Source: Siphonodentalium dalli (Eukaryota; Mollusca; Scaphopoda; Gadilida; Siphonodentaliidae). Taken from it: a stretch of 64,000 bases of DNA. The notes below the pieces were generated by a model, which saw only the letters and a program-made list of their open reading frames with translations, made no database searches and was not told the DNA's origin. The stretch covers positions 10,744,036 to 10,808,035 of the forward strand of contig CP136069.1 in NCBI GenBank assembly GCA_032622095.1, in the 5' to 3' direction. Shown here piece by piece: positions 45,231 through 55,267 of this stretch (position 1 is its first letter; every line of letters begins with the position of its first letter). The position numbers and the translations under genes were made by a program.

Positions 45231-45316
45231 GATGCGATTGATGAGAAATTAGATATGAAACATTACCCATTCCTGAGCGGAGGGGCGTCTCGACAAGGAT
45301 ACAGACCTGCGATGAG
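45231..45316 (+). CDS. STXBP1: Munc18 exon 6 in window (about residues 488-515)
   Basis: Acceptor TTACTGTTTCAG, donor GTAAGA. It encodes DAIDEKLDMKHYPFLSGGAS and RQGYRPAM, leaving two bases (AG) for the next exon. Human reads DTIEDKLDTKHYPYIS and fly Rop has FLSGG at the same point. The second half is the linker before the last conserved C-terminal block, which is variable in length between species. A TTAA-B element starts 14 bp after the donor, and a partial copy of the exon start lies 81 bp upstream. Confidence 0.94.
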
Positions 45317-45330
45317 GTAAGATTCGGGAC

Positions 45331-45568
45331 TTAACCCTTTGAGTGCCAGGTTGATTTTTGTATCAACCCATATACCCTGTGCCAATGCATTCTCATATAT
45401 AAGAGAAGCATTGGACTAACATTTTTTTTTTAAATTTTTTTTACAATTTTAATAATTTATTCTTATATTGTTTAACAGACTTATTTTGTAGGTTTAGGGC
45501 CGATGAGATCGGCCCCTCGATGAGATCGGCCCCTCGATGAGATCGGCCCCTGGCACTCAAAGTGTTAA
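45331..45568. mobile_element. TTAA-B element next to exon 6
   Basis: TTAACCCTTTGAGTGCCAGG to GGCACTCAAAGTGTTAA; TTAA both sides. The hairpin is heavily reduced (GCATTCTCATATATAAGAG). Three GATGAGATCGGCCCCTC units near the right end, as at 33780. Starts 14 bp after the donor at 45317. Confidence 0.9.
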
Positions 45569-45619
45569 TAGGAGTTCCTCTATATTCTAAACTACTGTTT
45601 CAGTCCAGATATCTGAGAG

Positions 45620-46486
45620 TAGGGCCCTGCGAATTGGGCATTTTAATTTCGAATCGAATCAGCCAAATGATTCCGAATCGAATCGAATCGAATCTCGAAT
45701 CGAATCATTGCATCTGTACTCAAGAGTGAAGATATAGATATCACTGGACTGAGTGGCCATACCAGTATCAATTTGCTCACTTGGTAACGACGATAAGTGA
45801 TCGTCGGTATATAATGTAAATATTATCCATAAAAGGATCAAATTCTCATTTAACCAATTAGGTGTGCATTTGTTGTGTCTATCTCTGCTATAAAATAATG
45901 AAACAATATCTTAACCCTTTACCCAACAGAAGGGCCCTGTGCCAATGCATTCTCTTATATATGCGAGTCGACCATAGGTCGCCTCGCATATATAAGAGAA
46001 TGCATTGGCTTAACACATTAAAAATTATAAAATTGTTAAAGAATGTAAGAAAAAATGGTAAAAAGTGTTAAAAAAGATTTTTGTTTAGGCCAATGCATTC
46101 TCTTATATATGCGAGGCGACCTATGGTCGACTCGCATATATAAGAGAATGCATTGGCACAGGGCTAACTATAACTATCACAATGTGTTCAAGGAGCCGGT
46201 TCCAATGATATCCATATTTGTATGGTTCTATTGAGACAGACCGAAGATATTTTAGGCTGTTGAAGCTTTATTTGGCCGGTTTTGGCCGGTTTGTTGGGTA
46301 AAGGGTTAAGCAACAACAACAACAACAACAACGTCAGTAAGCACATTCATGCAGCTGAAGTTCGACATATATGAAATTTTGCTAGATCAGTCGTGCAATG
46401 CATCGGTGGTCTATATAGTATGGCTAGAAATGAATCGAATCGAATCAGACAAAAGATTCCAAATAACATCGATTCGCAGGGCCCTA
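45620..46486. mobile_element. TAGGGCCCTGCGAA element with nested TTAA-A
   Basis: TAGGGCCCTGCGAATTGGGC at the left and GATTCGCAGGGCCCTA at the right, with GAATC repeats inside both ends. A TTAA-A element (45911-46309, hairpins 45942-46010 and 46089-46158) is inserted in it. Similar ends occur at 50817 and 51192. Target duplication not clear. Confidence 0.75.
46312..46331. repeat. (CAA)n microsatellite
   Basis: Six to seven CAA units directly after the TTAA-A element; other CAA runs are at 31871 and 33053. Confidence 0.9.
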
Positions 46487-46502
46487 AAGGATGGATACTA
46501 AA

Positions 46503-46942
46503 CAAGCCTTGAAATAGGGTGTCTGTCATTTGCAGAATGAGGTCCCCAGAGGGTGAATTTAGTGATGCTACCCCGCATAGCGGGCTAGCATCACCAAATT
46601 CACCCTCTGGGGACCTCATTCTGCTTAGGCCATCAACTGCTATGGCAGACCTAGGATCAGAATGAAGTTCCCAGTTGAAGTTGGTGATGTTCACCCATTG
46701 GGCACCTAAATTATGAATGTTATCTTCTGCAAATTAGGGGATATAGAAACTTCCCAGAAGGGAAAAAGTATCTAAAACCAATGTTAATTTGATACAGTAG
46801 ATACTTCCCAGAAGATCAAGCCTAAGCAGAATGAGGTCCCCAGAGGGTGAATTTGGTGATGCTAGCCCGCTATGCGGGATAGCATCACTAAATCCACCCT
46901 CTGGGGACCTCATTCTGCAAATGACAGACACGCTATTTGCAA
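46503..46942. repeat. Two PAL-2 palindromes in mirror arrangement
   Basis: First palindrome 46532-46625, spacer with GGGGATATAGAAACTTCCCA, second palindrome 46827-46920. CTTGAAATAGGGTGTCTGTC and GACAGACACGCTATTTGCAA close the ends, so the pair behaves as one inverted-repeat unit of about 430 bp. Confidence 0.88.
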
Positions 46943-47280
46943 GCTTGGTCAAGTTAATACTACATTTAGTTGTAATGAGTTTAAATCTATATTGAGTTAG
47001 AAGTTGCCTTCACTTTGGCTGATGGGGTCATTGTCACAAGGCATCGACCACATTTGAAGTCAGCTTTTCAAATCGATCACATTTGTAGCGAGCTTTTAAA
47101 AATCCATAGTTTTTTTAAATGGCGTGATGTAGACTATGACATCATCACGTCTTTGAATAAATGGCGACGTCAATCCGATCAGACGGTTCCCATATCATCA
47201 AGTTACAACAACAACATTTCTTCATACGTGTTATTTATCAACATGTTGTTCAACACGAAATATAGCCATATTCTATGAGT

Positions 47281-47660
47281 ATCACGAAATTTGGCTGTAT
47301 TACCATTTTATTTTAGAGTTATCCATCTTCATCCGCAATTTTGTCCGAGACAGTTGATTTGACAGCTCTTTTCTGGGCCACAAATAATTCCACATTTCGA
47401 GAAGTAACAAATTTCTAAAATCGATATATGATCACTCTATGACTATGATTATTTATTCATAACTCATTCATATGATATATACAATTATATACACAGTGTA
47501 ATAGTATAACATTCAATGAGCTATCGGGGACAGCATAACTAAGAAGGTTGTCTACCTGCCGTCACTCTGAGCTTTGATGGGTGGGTTCCTAGACTCGATT
47601 CAAATATGTTTTATCCCCGAAGCCAAAAAAATTGTAATTTGGGAGCATTATTTCATTTTA
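47281..47660. repeat. Dispersed repeat, paralogous to 33480-33990
   Basis: Shares GAGTTATCCATCTTCATCCG and TCTGAGCTTTGATGGGTGGG. It lacks the TTAA-B insertion but holds about 125 bp extra (47438-47565) bordered by TCACTCT on both sides, a probable small insertion with a 7-bp duplication. Confidence 0.82.
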
Positions 47661-47744
47661 TGCATCTTCAAGCTAATAGAACTTGAGCTACTCAAAAATG
47701 TGATTAGTCTAACTGGTCTTGTTCATTAGACTCCCATAGATATG

Positions 47745-48028
47745 AAAAGCTCGCTACAAATGTGATCGCTCTTTAAAAGCTCGCTACAAATGTCATCGCC
47801 CTTTAAAAGCTCGCTACAAATGTGATCGCCCTTTAAAAGCTCGCTACAAATGTGATCGCCCTTTAAAAGCTCGCTACAAATGTGATCGCCCTTTAAAAGC
47901 TCGCTACAAATGTCATCGCCCTTTAAAAGCTCGCTACAAATGTGATCGCCCTTTAAAAGCTTGCTACAAATGTCATCGCCCTTTAAAAGCTCGCTACAAA
48001 TGTCATCGCCCTTTAAAAGCTCGCTACA
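47745..48028. repeat. 30-bp minisatellite, about 9 copies
   Basis: Unit TTTAAAAGCTCGCTACAAAT plus GTGATCGCCC, with GTG/GTC alternation. Thirty is a multiple of three, so a reverse-strand frame of 114 codons is open; it is a repeat artefact. Related single motifs lie at 47080, 52830 and 53900. Confidence 0.96.
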
Positions 48029-48335
48029 CCGATTTAAAAAATCTGGCTGCAATGACCCCATTAACTTCACTTGACCCCATTAACTTCACTTAGTAGGTTT
48101 CAGTTTGCTTGGAAAATGATGAAATGTTTTATGTTCTGAGTGAATCTCAATGTTGTCTTGTGTGCATTTTTAAATTCTTTGTGGATTATCTGTGAAAAGT
48201 TTATTTGATAAAACTTAATATTCTGCTTATGATTACAGACAATCTACACTGTCATTATCTTTCTGTGTTTTTTCTCTCGAATAAACAGGGTTTAGATCTG
48301 CATATATATGTATGACAGGCATATTTATACATTTC
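48029..48335. other. Intron sequence, nothing recognised
   Basis: Starts with a short tandem TTGACCCCATTAACTTCACT; otherwise unique. Confidence 0.4.
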
Positions 48336-48725
48336 TTAACCCTTTACTCAACAAACCGACCAAAAACGGCCAAATAAAGCTGCAACAGCCTAAATTATCT
48401 TGGGTCTGTATCAATAAAACCATACAAATATGGATATCATTGGAACCGACTCATTGACCACATTGTGATGGTTACAGTTATGCCCTGTGCCAATGCATTC
48501 TCTTATATATGCGAGTCGACCATAGGTCGCCTCGCATATATAAGAGAATGCATTGGCCTAAAAAAAATATTTTTTTACCATTTTTTCTTACATTCTTTAA
48601 CAATTTTATAATTTTTAATGTGTTAAGCCAATGCATTCTCTTATATATGCGAGGCGACCTATGGTCGACTCGCATATATAAGAGAATGCATTGGCACAGG
48701 GCCATTCTGTTGGGTAAAGGGTTAA
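48336..48725. mobile_element. TTAA-A element
   Basis: TTAACCCTTTACTCAACAAA to TTGGGTAAAGGGTTAA; hairpins 48488-48555 and 48626-48696; TTAA both sides. Confidence 0.93.
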
Positions 48726-48967
48726 TCTTGATAGACACAAACTACCCAAACTTTTCGCTAATTGTGTTGTAAATTCATATATTTTAGTCTGAATATGATT
48801 TTTAGAATATTTTTCAATGCTTTGACCTTTTCCAAAGTTTACCGTCAAGTTTTGATTAAACTTTGATATCTTATTGGTCTTCTATCGGTAAATATTCCAC
48901 TGGTTATATAATAACGGTTTTGACATGCAAAATCTCATTATTGGAGAGTTTTTAATAACGAAAATAA

Positions 48968-49429
48968 GGCCAAAAAAAATATACCTGTGTTTCTGGTGAC
49001 ATGCAAGAAAATAATAGGGGCGGGCTGGTGGCTTTTCATTTTATATTATTTTTTCATTTTATTTTCAACTTTGCTCAAAATAAATATGAATACCCCCCGC
49101 TCCCAGACTTCTTATCCTTGTTTGTAATGTACTATAAAATAATAAATCTAAGTACTATTAGAATATACATGTAGTGTAATTCATTGTTTTATTGAATAAA
49201 ACATGAAAATATTAATTTTGATTCAGCTGTGACCTAACTGAAGTGTGGTATAATTTCCGGTTTAACAGCACACGTGATGTTTCCATTTTTTCGGAAATGA
49301 ATCAGTTTACAAGGAAAATAAAATAGGATGCGTACTAATTTTGCAAATTAAATAAAAATGAAAACGGTCGGGGTCACCGGAATAGGGGCGGGTGGGTCAC
49401 CAGAAACACAGGTCTTTTTTATTTTTGCC
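48968..49429. mobile_element. Harbinger-like element, TAA duplication
   Basis: GGCCAAAAAAAATATACCTG and TGTTTCTGGTGAC at the left; GTCACCAGAAACACAGG then TTTTTGCC at the right. TAA on both sides (48965-48967, 49430-49432). Its right half contains the empty TTAA site paralogous to 42041. Confidence 0.82.
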
Positions 49430-49518
49430 TAAGAACAAATTCAATCAATTTTTTTTCTCTATTGCTTGTTGATGATAGTTGTTTTACAGTCTTTTATGTT
49501 TATTCTCTTCAAAGGCCT

Positions 49519-49775
49519 TTAACCCTTTGAGTGCCAGGGGCCGATCTCATCGGCACTAAACCTACAAAATAAGTCTCGCACTGAAAGAGTTAAAGAATAT
49601 AAGAAAAAATTACTAAAATTGTAAAAAATAATAACAAATGATGAAAATTTGTTAGGCCAATGCATTCTCTTATATATGCGAGGCGACCTATGGTTGACTC
49701 GCATATATAAGAGAATGCATTGGCACAGGGTATATGGGTTGATACCAAAATCGGACTTGGCACTGAAAGGGTTAA
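49519..49775. mobile_element. TTAA-B element
   Basis: TTAACCCTTTGAGTGCCAGG to GGCACTGAAAGGGTTAA, TTAA both sides, one complete hairpin (49657-49725). Confidence 0.93.
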
Positions 49776-49928
49776 GGTATGATATTTGTAAATCTCACCT
49801 GGCGAGAATGACTGATATTTAAACAATAAGTTTCCCTGTGTTTTAGAGATAATTACGGTTCATTGGAAAGGTAAACTATCTAAATGATGACAAAGTACAT
49901 AGAGAATTACTAAATTATGAACAGTCTC

Positions 49929-50328
49929 TTAACCCTTTACCCAACAGAAGGGCCCTGTGCCAATGCATTCTCTTATATATGCGAGTCGACCATAGGTCGC
50001 CTCGCATATATAAGAGAATGCATTGGCTTAACACATTAAAAATTATAAAATTGTTAAAGAATGTAAGAAAAAATGGTAAAAAGTGTTAAAAAAAGATTTT
50101 GTTTAGGCCAATGCATTCTCTTATATATGCGAGGCGACCTATGGTCGACTCGCATATATAAGAGAATGCATTGGCACAGGGTATAACTGTAACTATCACA
50201 ATGTGGTCAAGGAGCCGGTTCCAATGATATCCATATTTGTATGGTTCTATTGAGACAGACCGAAGATATTTTAGGCTGTTGAAGCTTTATTTGGCCGGTT
50301 TTGGCCGGTTTGTTGGGTAAAGGGTTAA
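49929..50328. mobile_element. TTAA-A element, reverse orientation
   Basis: TTAACCCTTTACCCAACAGA to GGTTTGTTGGGTAAAGGGTT with TTAA at both sides; hairpins 49958-50026 and 50106-50175. Confidence 0.94.
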
Positions 50329-50815
50329 TTAATACAAGCTTTGACATGCATCAGTTTTATATCGGTGACTTTCATGTCACATGTTTTGTTTAGAAATAGA
50401 TTTCCATTAAGTTCTCTTTGGTTTTGTTTGAATTAGTTGAGAATAATGCCTTATTATTGTGTGTAGTTTCTGGGATGGACATTTTGATTTATAATATTAT
50501 GGATTTGGGTTTCGCAAGTTTTCCCAGAAAAAGTGTGAATTAGATTCGTTGGGTTGTGGGTTATTAGGCCCAGAACATATAGAGTTCAACTATTCAACAT
50601 CACAGCTGATTTAGCAGAATGACCCTACATCATAGCGTGAACAGCTCACAAATCATCACAGTTCGAAAGCAGGGCTCAAATACATTTAATTTTGCGAGAA
50701 TTACATGCCGAATAAAGTTAGTCATAAAGCACTGTAAATTGAAAAGTTTCGCAAGAATCATTACAAGAATCGATTCGGTGATTCTCATCTAATCCTAGGC
50801 CTCTGAAAGGGTTGA
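50329..50815. other. Intron sequence, nothing recognised
   Basis: AT-rich, no pairing or coding signal. Confidence 0.4.
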
Positions 50816-50816
50816 A

Positions 50817-51195
50817 TAAGGGCCCTGAAAATATAGGAGATTTAATTTGATGTGATTGGTGTCGACACAGAATCGACCACTGATTTCTCCCCATCATTAA
50901 CGCATGTATGGGTGGGGTGATTATGAAATGACATTTGCGATATTTGTCACAACACGCGTATTGTCTTTAATTATCAGTGGTTGGGTCACTTAGGTATTGT
51001 CAAAAAAAAATGACTTGAGAACCTATTCACCGGCAGCTAGCCGATATTAATCGCGACCCACTTGAGGACCTATACACCGGTAGCTAACCGATATTAATCG
51101 AGAATCGATTTGATATCTACATAGGCATCCCGATTCAATATCAGATAATGAATTTGCGGTAAAGTGCTGATATACATGTATCGCAGGGCCCTAAG
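50817..51195. mobile_element. TAGGGCCCTGCGA-type element, partial
   Basis: AAGGGCCCTGAAAATATAGG at the left and ATCGCAGGGCCCTAAG at the right, related to 45620-46486. It includes a 60-bp tandem pair around ACCGATATTAATCG. Confidence 0.6.
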
Positions 51196-51217
51196 TTCTC
51201 AATCCTTGGTTAAGTTG

Positions 51218-51862
51218 TCCTGCTATAATCCTATGATGTTGGTGGGTCCTGCTATAATCCTATGATGTTGGTGGGTCCTGCTATAATCCTATGATGTTGG
51301 TGGGTCCTGCTATAATCCTATGATGTTGGTGGGTCCTGCTATAATCCTATGATGTTGGTGGGTCCTGCTATAATCCTATGATGTTGGTGGGTCCTGCTAT
51401 AATCCTATGATGTTGGTGGGTCCTGCTATAATCCTATGATGTTGGTGGGTCCTGCTATAATCCTATGATGTTGGTGGGTCCTGCTATAATCCTATGATGT
51501 TGGTGGGTCCTGCTATAATCCTATGATGTTGGTGGGTCCTGCTATAATCCTATGATGTTGGTGGGTCCTGCTATAATCCTATGATGTTGGTGGGTCCTGC
51601 TATAATCCTATGATGTTGGTGGGTCCTGCTATAATCCTATGATGTTGGTGGGTCCTGCTATAATCCTATGATGTTCGTGGGTCCTGCTATAATCCTATGA
51701 TGTTGGTGGGTCCTGCTATAATCCTATGATGTTCGTGGGTCCTGCTATAATCCTATGATGTTGGTGGGTCCTGCTATAATCCTATGATGTTCGTGGGTCC
51801 TGCTATAATCCTATGATGTTCGTGGGTCCTGCTATAATCCTACGATGTTGGTGGGTCCTGCT
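51218..51862. repeat. 29-bp minisatellite, about 22 copies
   Basis: Unit TCCTGCTATAATCCTATGAT plus GTTGGTGGG. Most units are identical; five near the end read GTTCGTGGG and one reads CCTACGATG. The high identity implies recent expansion. Confidence 0.97.
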
Positions 51863-51884
51863 GATTTAGGTGTGATGTTGGTGG

Positions 51885-52295
51885 GTCCTGAAATAGTGTC
51901 TGTCATTTGCAGAATGAGTGCCCCAGAGGGTAAATTTAGTGATGCTATTCCGCACAGTGGGCTAGCATCACTAAATTCTCCATCTGGGGATCTCATTCTG
52001 CTCAGGTCTCATCTGCTGGGAAGTATCTATAGTCTAAAATTACCATTGTTTTTAGTTACTTTTTCCCTTCTGTTTTATATCCCTTAATTTGCAGAAGATA
52101 AAATGCATAATCGAGGTGACTAAGGGGTGAACATCAACTGGGGAACATCAATCTGATTCTTGGACTCCCCAAGCAGTTGAGACCTCGGAAGAATGAGGGC
52201 CTCAGGGGGTGTATTTAGTAACAATATCCTGCCATGCAGGATAGTGTTACTAAATTCACCCTCTGGGGACCTCATTCTGTTTTGACAGACACACT
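51885..52295. repeat. Two PAL-2 palindromes with spacer
   Basis: Palindromes 51910-52002 and 52188-52280 with the GGGAAGTATCTATAG spacer; same layout as 46503-46942 and 30570-30925. Confidence 0.85.
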
Positions 52296-52376
52296 ATATT
52301 TGATAACTGAGTGGAAAAATCCATTTAGCATAGACAAGGTTAAAAGAATTTCTAAATATAAATGTAAATAGATTTA

Positions 52377-52591
52377 CAGTAATGCCCAAAGTAATTGACC
52401 CCTTAACCACAGCAGAATTATGGGTAATATTTCAGGATTTAGTCGGAAATTTGGCTTGTTGCCATTAATCGGAAAGCTCTCACCGAGAGTTTCCGATGAA
52501 TGGCAACAAGCCATATTTCCGACTAAATCCTGAAAAATTACCCATAATTCTGCTTTGGTTAAGTGGTTAATTACTTTGGGCATTACTGTAC
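52377..52591. mobile_element. PAL-1 element, CAAAGTAATTGACC subtype
   Basis: CAGTAATGCCCAAAGTAATT to AATTACTTTGGGCATTACTG with TA outside; full length. Confidence 0.93.
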
Positions 52592-52860
52592 GCTATCAAT
52601 ATATTTGCTATTCCAATTCTCTATGTACTTGTGTCTAGTGGAATGGAGATTTTTTTTTAGCTTATACTTTAACATTGACACTTTATGTGGAGTGATTCCT
52701 CTTGGAGCTTTAGACCCAGCACGTAACTAATATCATCCATTCTGTACGGACGCTATCATTCTGTACGGACACTATGTCTTTAATTCTCGATACTAGTGCT
52801 GATGAGGTCATTGTCACAAGTCATCAATTACATTCGTAGCCAGCATTTAAAATTGATCTC
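52592..52860. other. Intron sequence with a short tandem
   Basis: CATTCTGTACGGACGCTAT occurs twice around 52740. Nothing else recognised. Confidence 0.4.
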
Positions 52861-52863
52861 AAA

Positions 52864-53337
52864 TATGTGACCCGCCATATCAAATCCAGTCGTAAGTCGG
52901 GATTTTTTTACCCTGTGCCAATGCATTCTCTTATATATGCGAGTCGACCATAGGTCGCCTCGCATATATAAGAGAATGCATTGGCCTAACAATTTTTTAT
53001 CATTTTTTTTAAAATTAATGTTTCTTACAATTTTTAGGACATCAAATAAAAAACATCCATTACCCTGCAGGGAGCCCCACACATATATAGAAGCATATAG
53101 AAGAGTGTCGTCTGCTCATGTTTGTCTGGGGCTCTGTATGGGTGAAATTATAAAATTGTTAAAGAATACAAGAAAAAATTATTAAAATTGTAAAATTGTA
53201 AAAAATTGTTAGGCCAATGCATTCTCTTATATATGCGAGGCGACCTATGGTCGACTCGCATATATAAGAGAATGCATTGGCACAGGGTAAAAAAAATCCA
53301 GACTTACAACTGGATTTGATATGGCGGGTCACATATA
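52864..53337. mobile_element. GTGACCC-family element, complete
   Basis: ATGTGACCCGCCATATCAAA and TCCAGTCGTAAGTCGGGA at the left, complement at the right ending ATATGGCGGGTCACAT. Hairpins 52917-52984 and 53213-53281 flank a spacer holding the GGGAGCCCCACACATATATA ... GTTTGTCTGGGGCTCTGTAT cargo. This is the best reference copy of the family. Confidence 0.92.
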
Positions 53338-53359
53338 GCTAGCTGTTCACAGGCAATCA

Positions 53360-53490
53360 CATTCGTAGCCAGCTAGTCATATTCATGTGGGTCTAATGAA
53401 CGAGACTAATTGTTTGGCTAATCATATTCGTAGCCAGCTAGTCATACTCATGTGGGTCTAATGAACGAGACTAATTGTTTGTCAAATCAC
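53360..53490. repeat. Tandem duplication, about 67 bp
   Basis: AGCCAGCTAGTCATATTCAT ... GAGACTAATTGTTTG twice in a row. Confidence 0.88.
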
Positions 53491-53642
53491 TTTCTTGAGT
53501 AGATGAATGAAAAACAACTTCAATTTATAATGGAAGAAATAAATTTTAAATACCAGTTACTCATTTATGCATACATTAGGTTTTTAATCGATGTCCTCAA
53601 ATTGCTTGAATTCTGTTCATATAGCTAAATAAATGAACACAC

Positions 53643-53793
53643 AAGCCTTGAAATATTGTGTCTGTCATTTGCAGAATGAGGTCCCCAGAGGGTGAATTTA
53701 GTTATGCTACCCTGCATAGTGGGCTATCATCACCAAATTCACCCTCTGGGGACCTCATTCTGCAAATAACAGACACACTATTTCAAGGCTTGT
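53643..53793. repeat. PAL-2 palindrome, complete
   Basis: AAGCCTTGAAATATTGTGTC...GACACACTATTTCAAGGCTT; here the outer arms are also complementary, which defines the family's full 150-bp extent. Confidence 0.92.
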
Positions 53794-54228
53794 GAACACA
53801 GTTTTAGTGCCCGACATTGCCGTTTGAGTGACATGTTCACGCGATGACGTCATATATTGTGTGATAAAACAATGGAATTGGAAAAACTAGCTACAAATGT
53901 TGATCGCCTGTTTAAAGTTGACTACATTTGTGATCGATTAGAAAAGCTAGCCATGAATTCGATCGGTGCCGTGTGACAATGTAATCGGTTCCTTGTGACC
54001 TTGACTCCATCGGTATTACTGGTGGATGTCCCACACTACTTTTTTTCCAATTTGGAACATATTTCTTTAGGAGAACCCGCTTCATTATGATTTGCATCAT
54101 TTTAGTTGCACTGATTTGTGGGTAACTATTTTCAAATCGTAATACAATGCTAACAGATTGATAACATGACAGTATTTTCTTTGAAAGTAGTAAATTTTTC
54201 TCCGCCTACAGTAATTCATAAGACTTAG
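53794..54228. other. Intron sequence, nothing recognised
   Basis: Holds degenerate CTACAAATGTTGATCGC motifs related to the 30-bp minisatellite; no gene. Confidence 0.4.
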
Positions 54229-54230
54229 TA

Positions 54231-54448
54231 CCGTAATGCCCTAAGTAATCGACCTCTTAACCAAAGCAGAATTATGGGATAACTTTTCAGGATTTAGTCG
54301 GAAATATGGCTTGTTGCCATTCATCGGAAAGCTCTTGGGGAGAGCTTTCCGATGAATGGCAACAAGCCTTATTTCCGACTAAATCCTGAAAAGTTACCCA
54401 TAATTCTGCTTTGGTTAAGAGGTCGATTACTTAGGGCATTACTGTAGG
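54231..54448. mobile_element. PAL-1 element
   Basis: CCGTAATGCCCTAAGTAATC to GATTACTTAGGGCATTACTG; complete palindrome. Confidence 0.92.
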
Positions 54449-54461
54449 TCAAATAAAAATA

Positions 54462-54770
54462 AAGTGTTCAAGTCTGAGTTTAGTGTTCCTGTCATTTGCA
54501 GAATGAGGTCCCCGGAGGGTGAATTTGGTGACGCTATCCCACACAGTGGGCTAGCATCACCAAATTCACCCTCTGTGGACCTCATTCTGCATGGCCTCAT
54601 GTGCTATGGGAGACATAGACTCAGATTGAAGTTCCCAAATGGTGAATATTGTGATGTACACCCATTGGGAACCTCGGTTATGCAATGTGTCGATGGGGGA
54701 TAGCGTCACTAAATTCACCCTCTGGGGACCTCATTCTTCAAATTACAGGCACACTAAACTCATGCTTGAA
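54462..54770. repeat. PAL-2 composite
   Basis: Same layout as 28462-28720, with the GTTCCCAAATGGTGAA...CCCATTGGGAACC inner stem, followed by half a palindrome. Confidence 0.82.
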
Positions 54771-54854
54771 TATGTTCTTCGGCATATGTCCGTATCTCTT
54801 GGAAGAGGCACAAATCACATTAAAAACTTTTAGTCGCAAATTCATTGCTAAAAA

Positions 54855-55190
54855 TCAACAAAAGAGGGTTTCTATAGAAACAACTCAGAAAATTGATTCC
54901 TCCAGGCCAATATAAAAACATTACTAGATTTACTAACACGCCTTGAAATAGGGTGTCTTTCATTTGCAGAATGAGGTCCCCAGAGGGTGAATTTAGTGAT
55001 GCTACCCCCGCATAGCGGGCTAGCATCACCAAATTCACCCTCTGGGGACCTTTCTGCTTACACCTCAGCAGAATGAGGTTCCCAGAGGGGGAATTTGGTG
55101 ATGCTAGCCCGCTATGCGGGGTAGCATCACTAAATTCACCCTCTGGGAACCTCATTCTGCAAATGACAGACACCCTATTTCAAGACTTGT
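54855..55190. repeat. Inverted copy of the unit at 44815-45148
   Basis: AAAAGAGGGTTTCTATAGAA, CAACTCAGAAAATTGATTCC, then two PAL-2 palindromes (54966-55052 and 55068-55160). It reproduces both palindromes and the 80-bp tail in opposite orientation. Confidence 0.9.
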
Positions 55191-55267
55191 TTACTAATAC
55201 GTCCCTCTAGACCCTATTTTTAGTCCCTAACATTTTGTTTTATTTGGATAATTTTATGTGAACTTAA

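Larger units (their letters stand above)
2480..45316 (+). other. STXBP1: Partial Munc18/UNC-18 gene: six internal exons
   Basis: The six exons listed below splice with matching phases (1+2, 1+2, 0, 1+2, 0) into an uninterrupted stretch of about 254 residues that aligns almost without gaps to Munc18-1 from about residue 265 to 515. Munc18 is a cytosolic SM-family protein that binds syntaxin and SNARE bundles and is required for synaptic vesicle docking and fusion. The window covers the end of domain 2 and all of domain 3a, then re-enters domain 2. Introns seen are 580, 9625, 2617, 27088 and 2162 bp. No upstream exon is visible in 1-2479, and no exon for the conserved C-terminal block (a HWHK-containing motif in relatives) was found after 45316, so the gene extends past both window edges or has exons I missed. 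The symbol is the vertebrate one; the invertebrate name would be unc-18 or Rop. Orthology to the neuronal form rather than Munc18-2/3 is assumed because invertebrates usually carry one such gene. Confidence 0.93.

Noticed and set aside
47726-48070. Reverse-strand open frame with ten-residue repeats
   Set aside because: Artefact of the 30-bp minisatellite.
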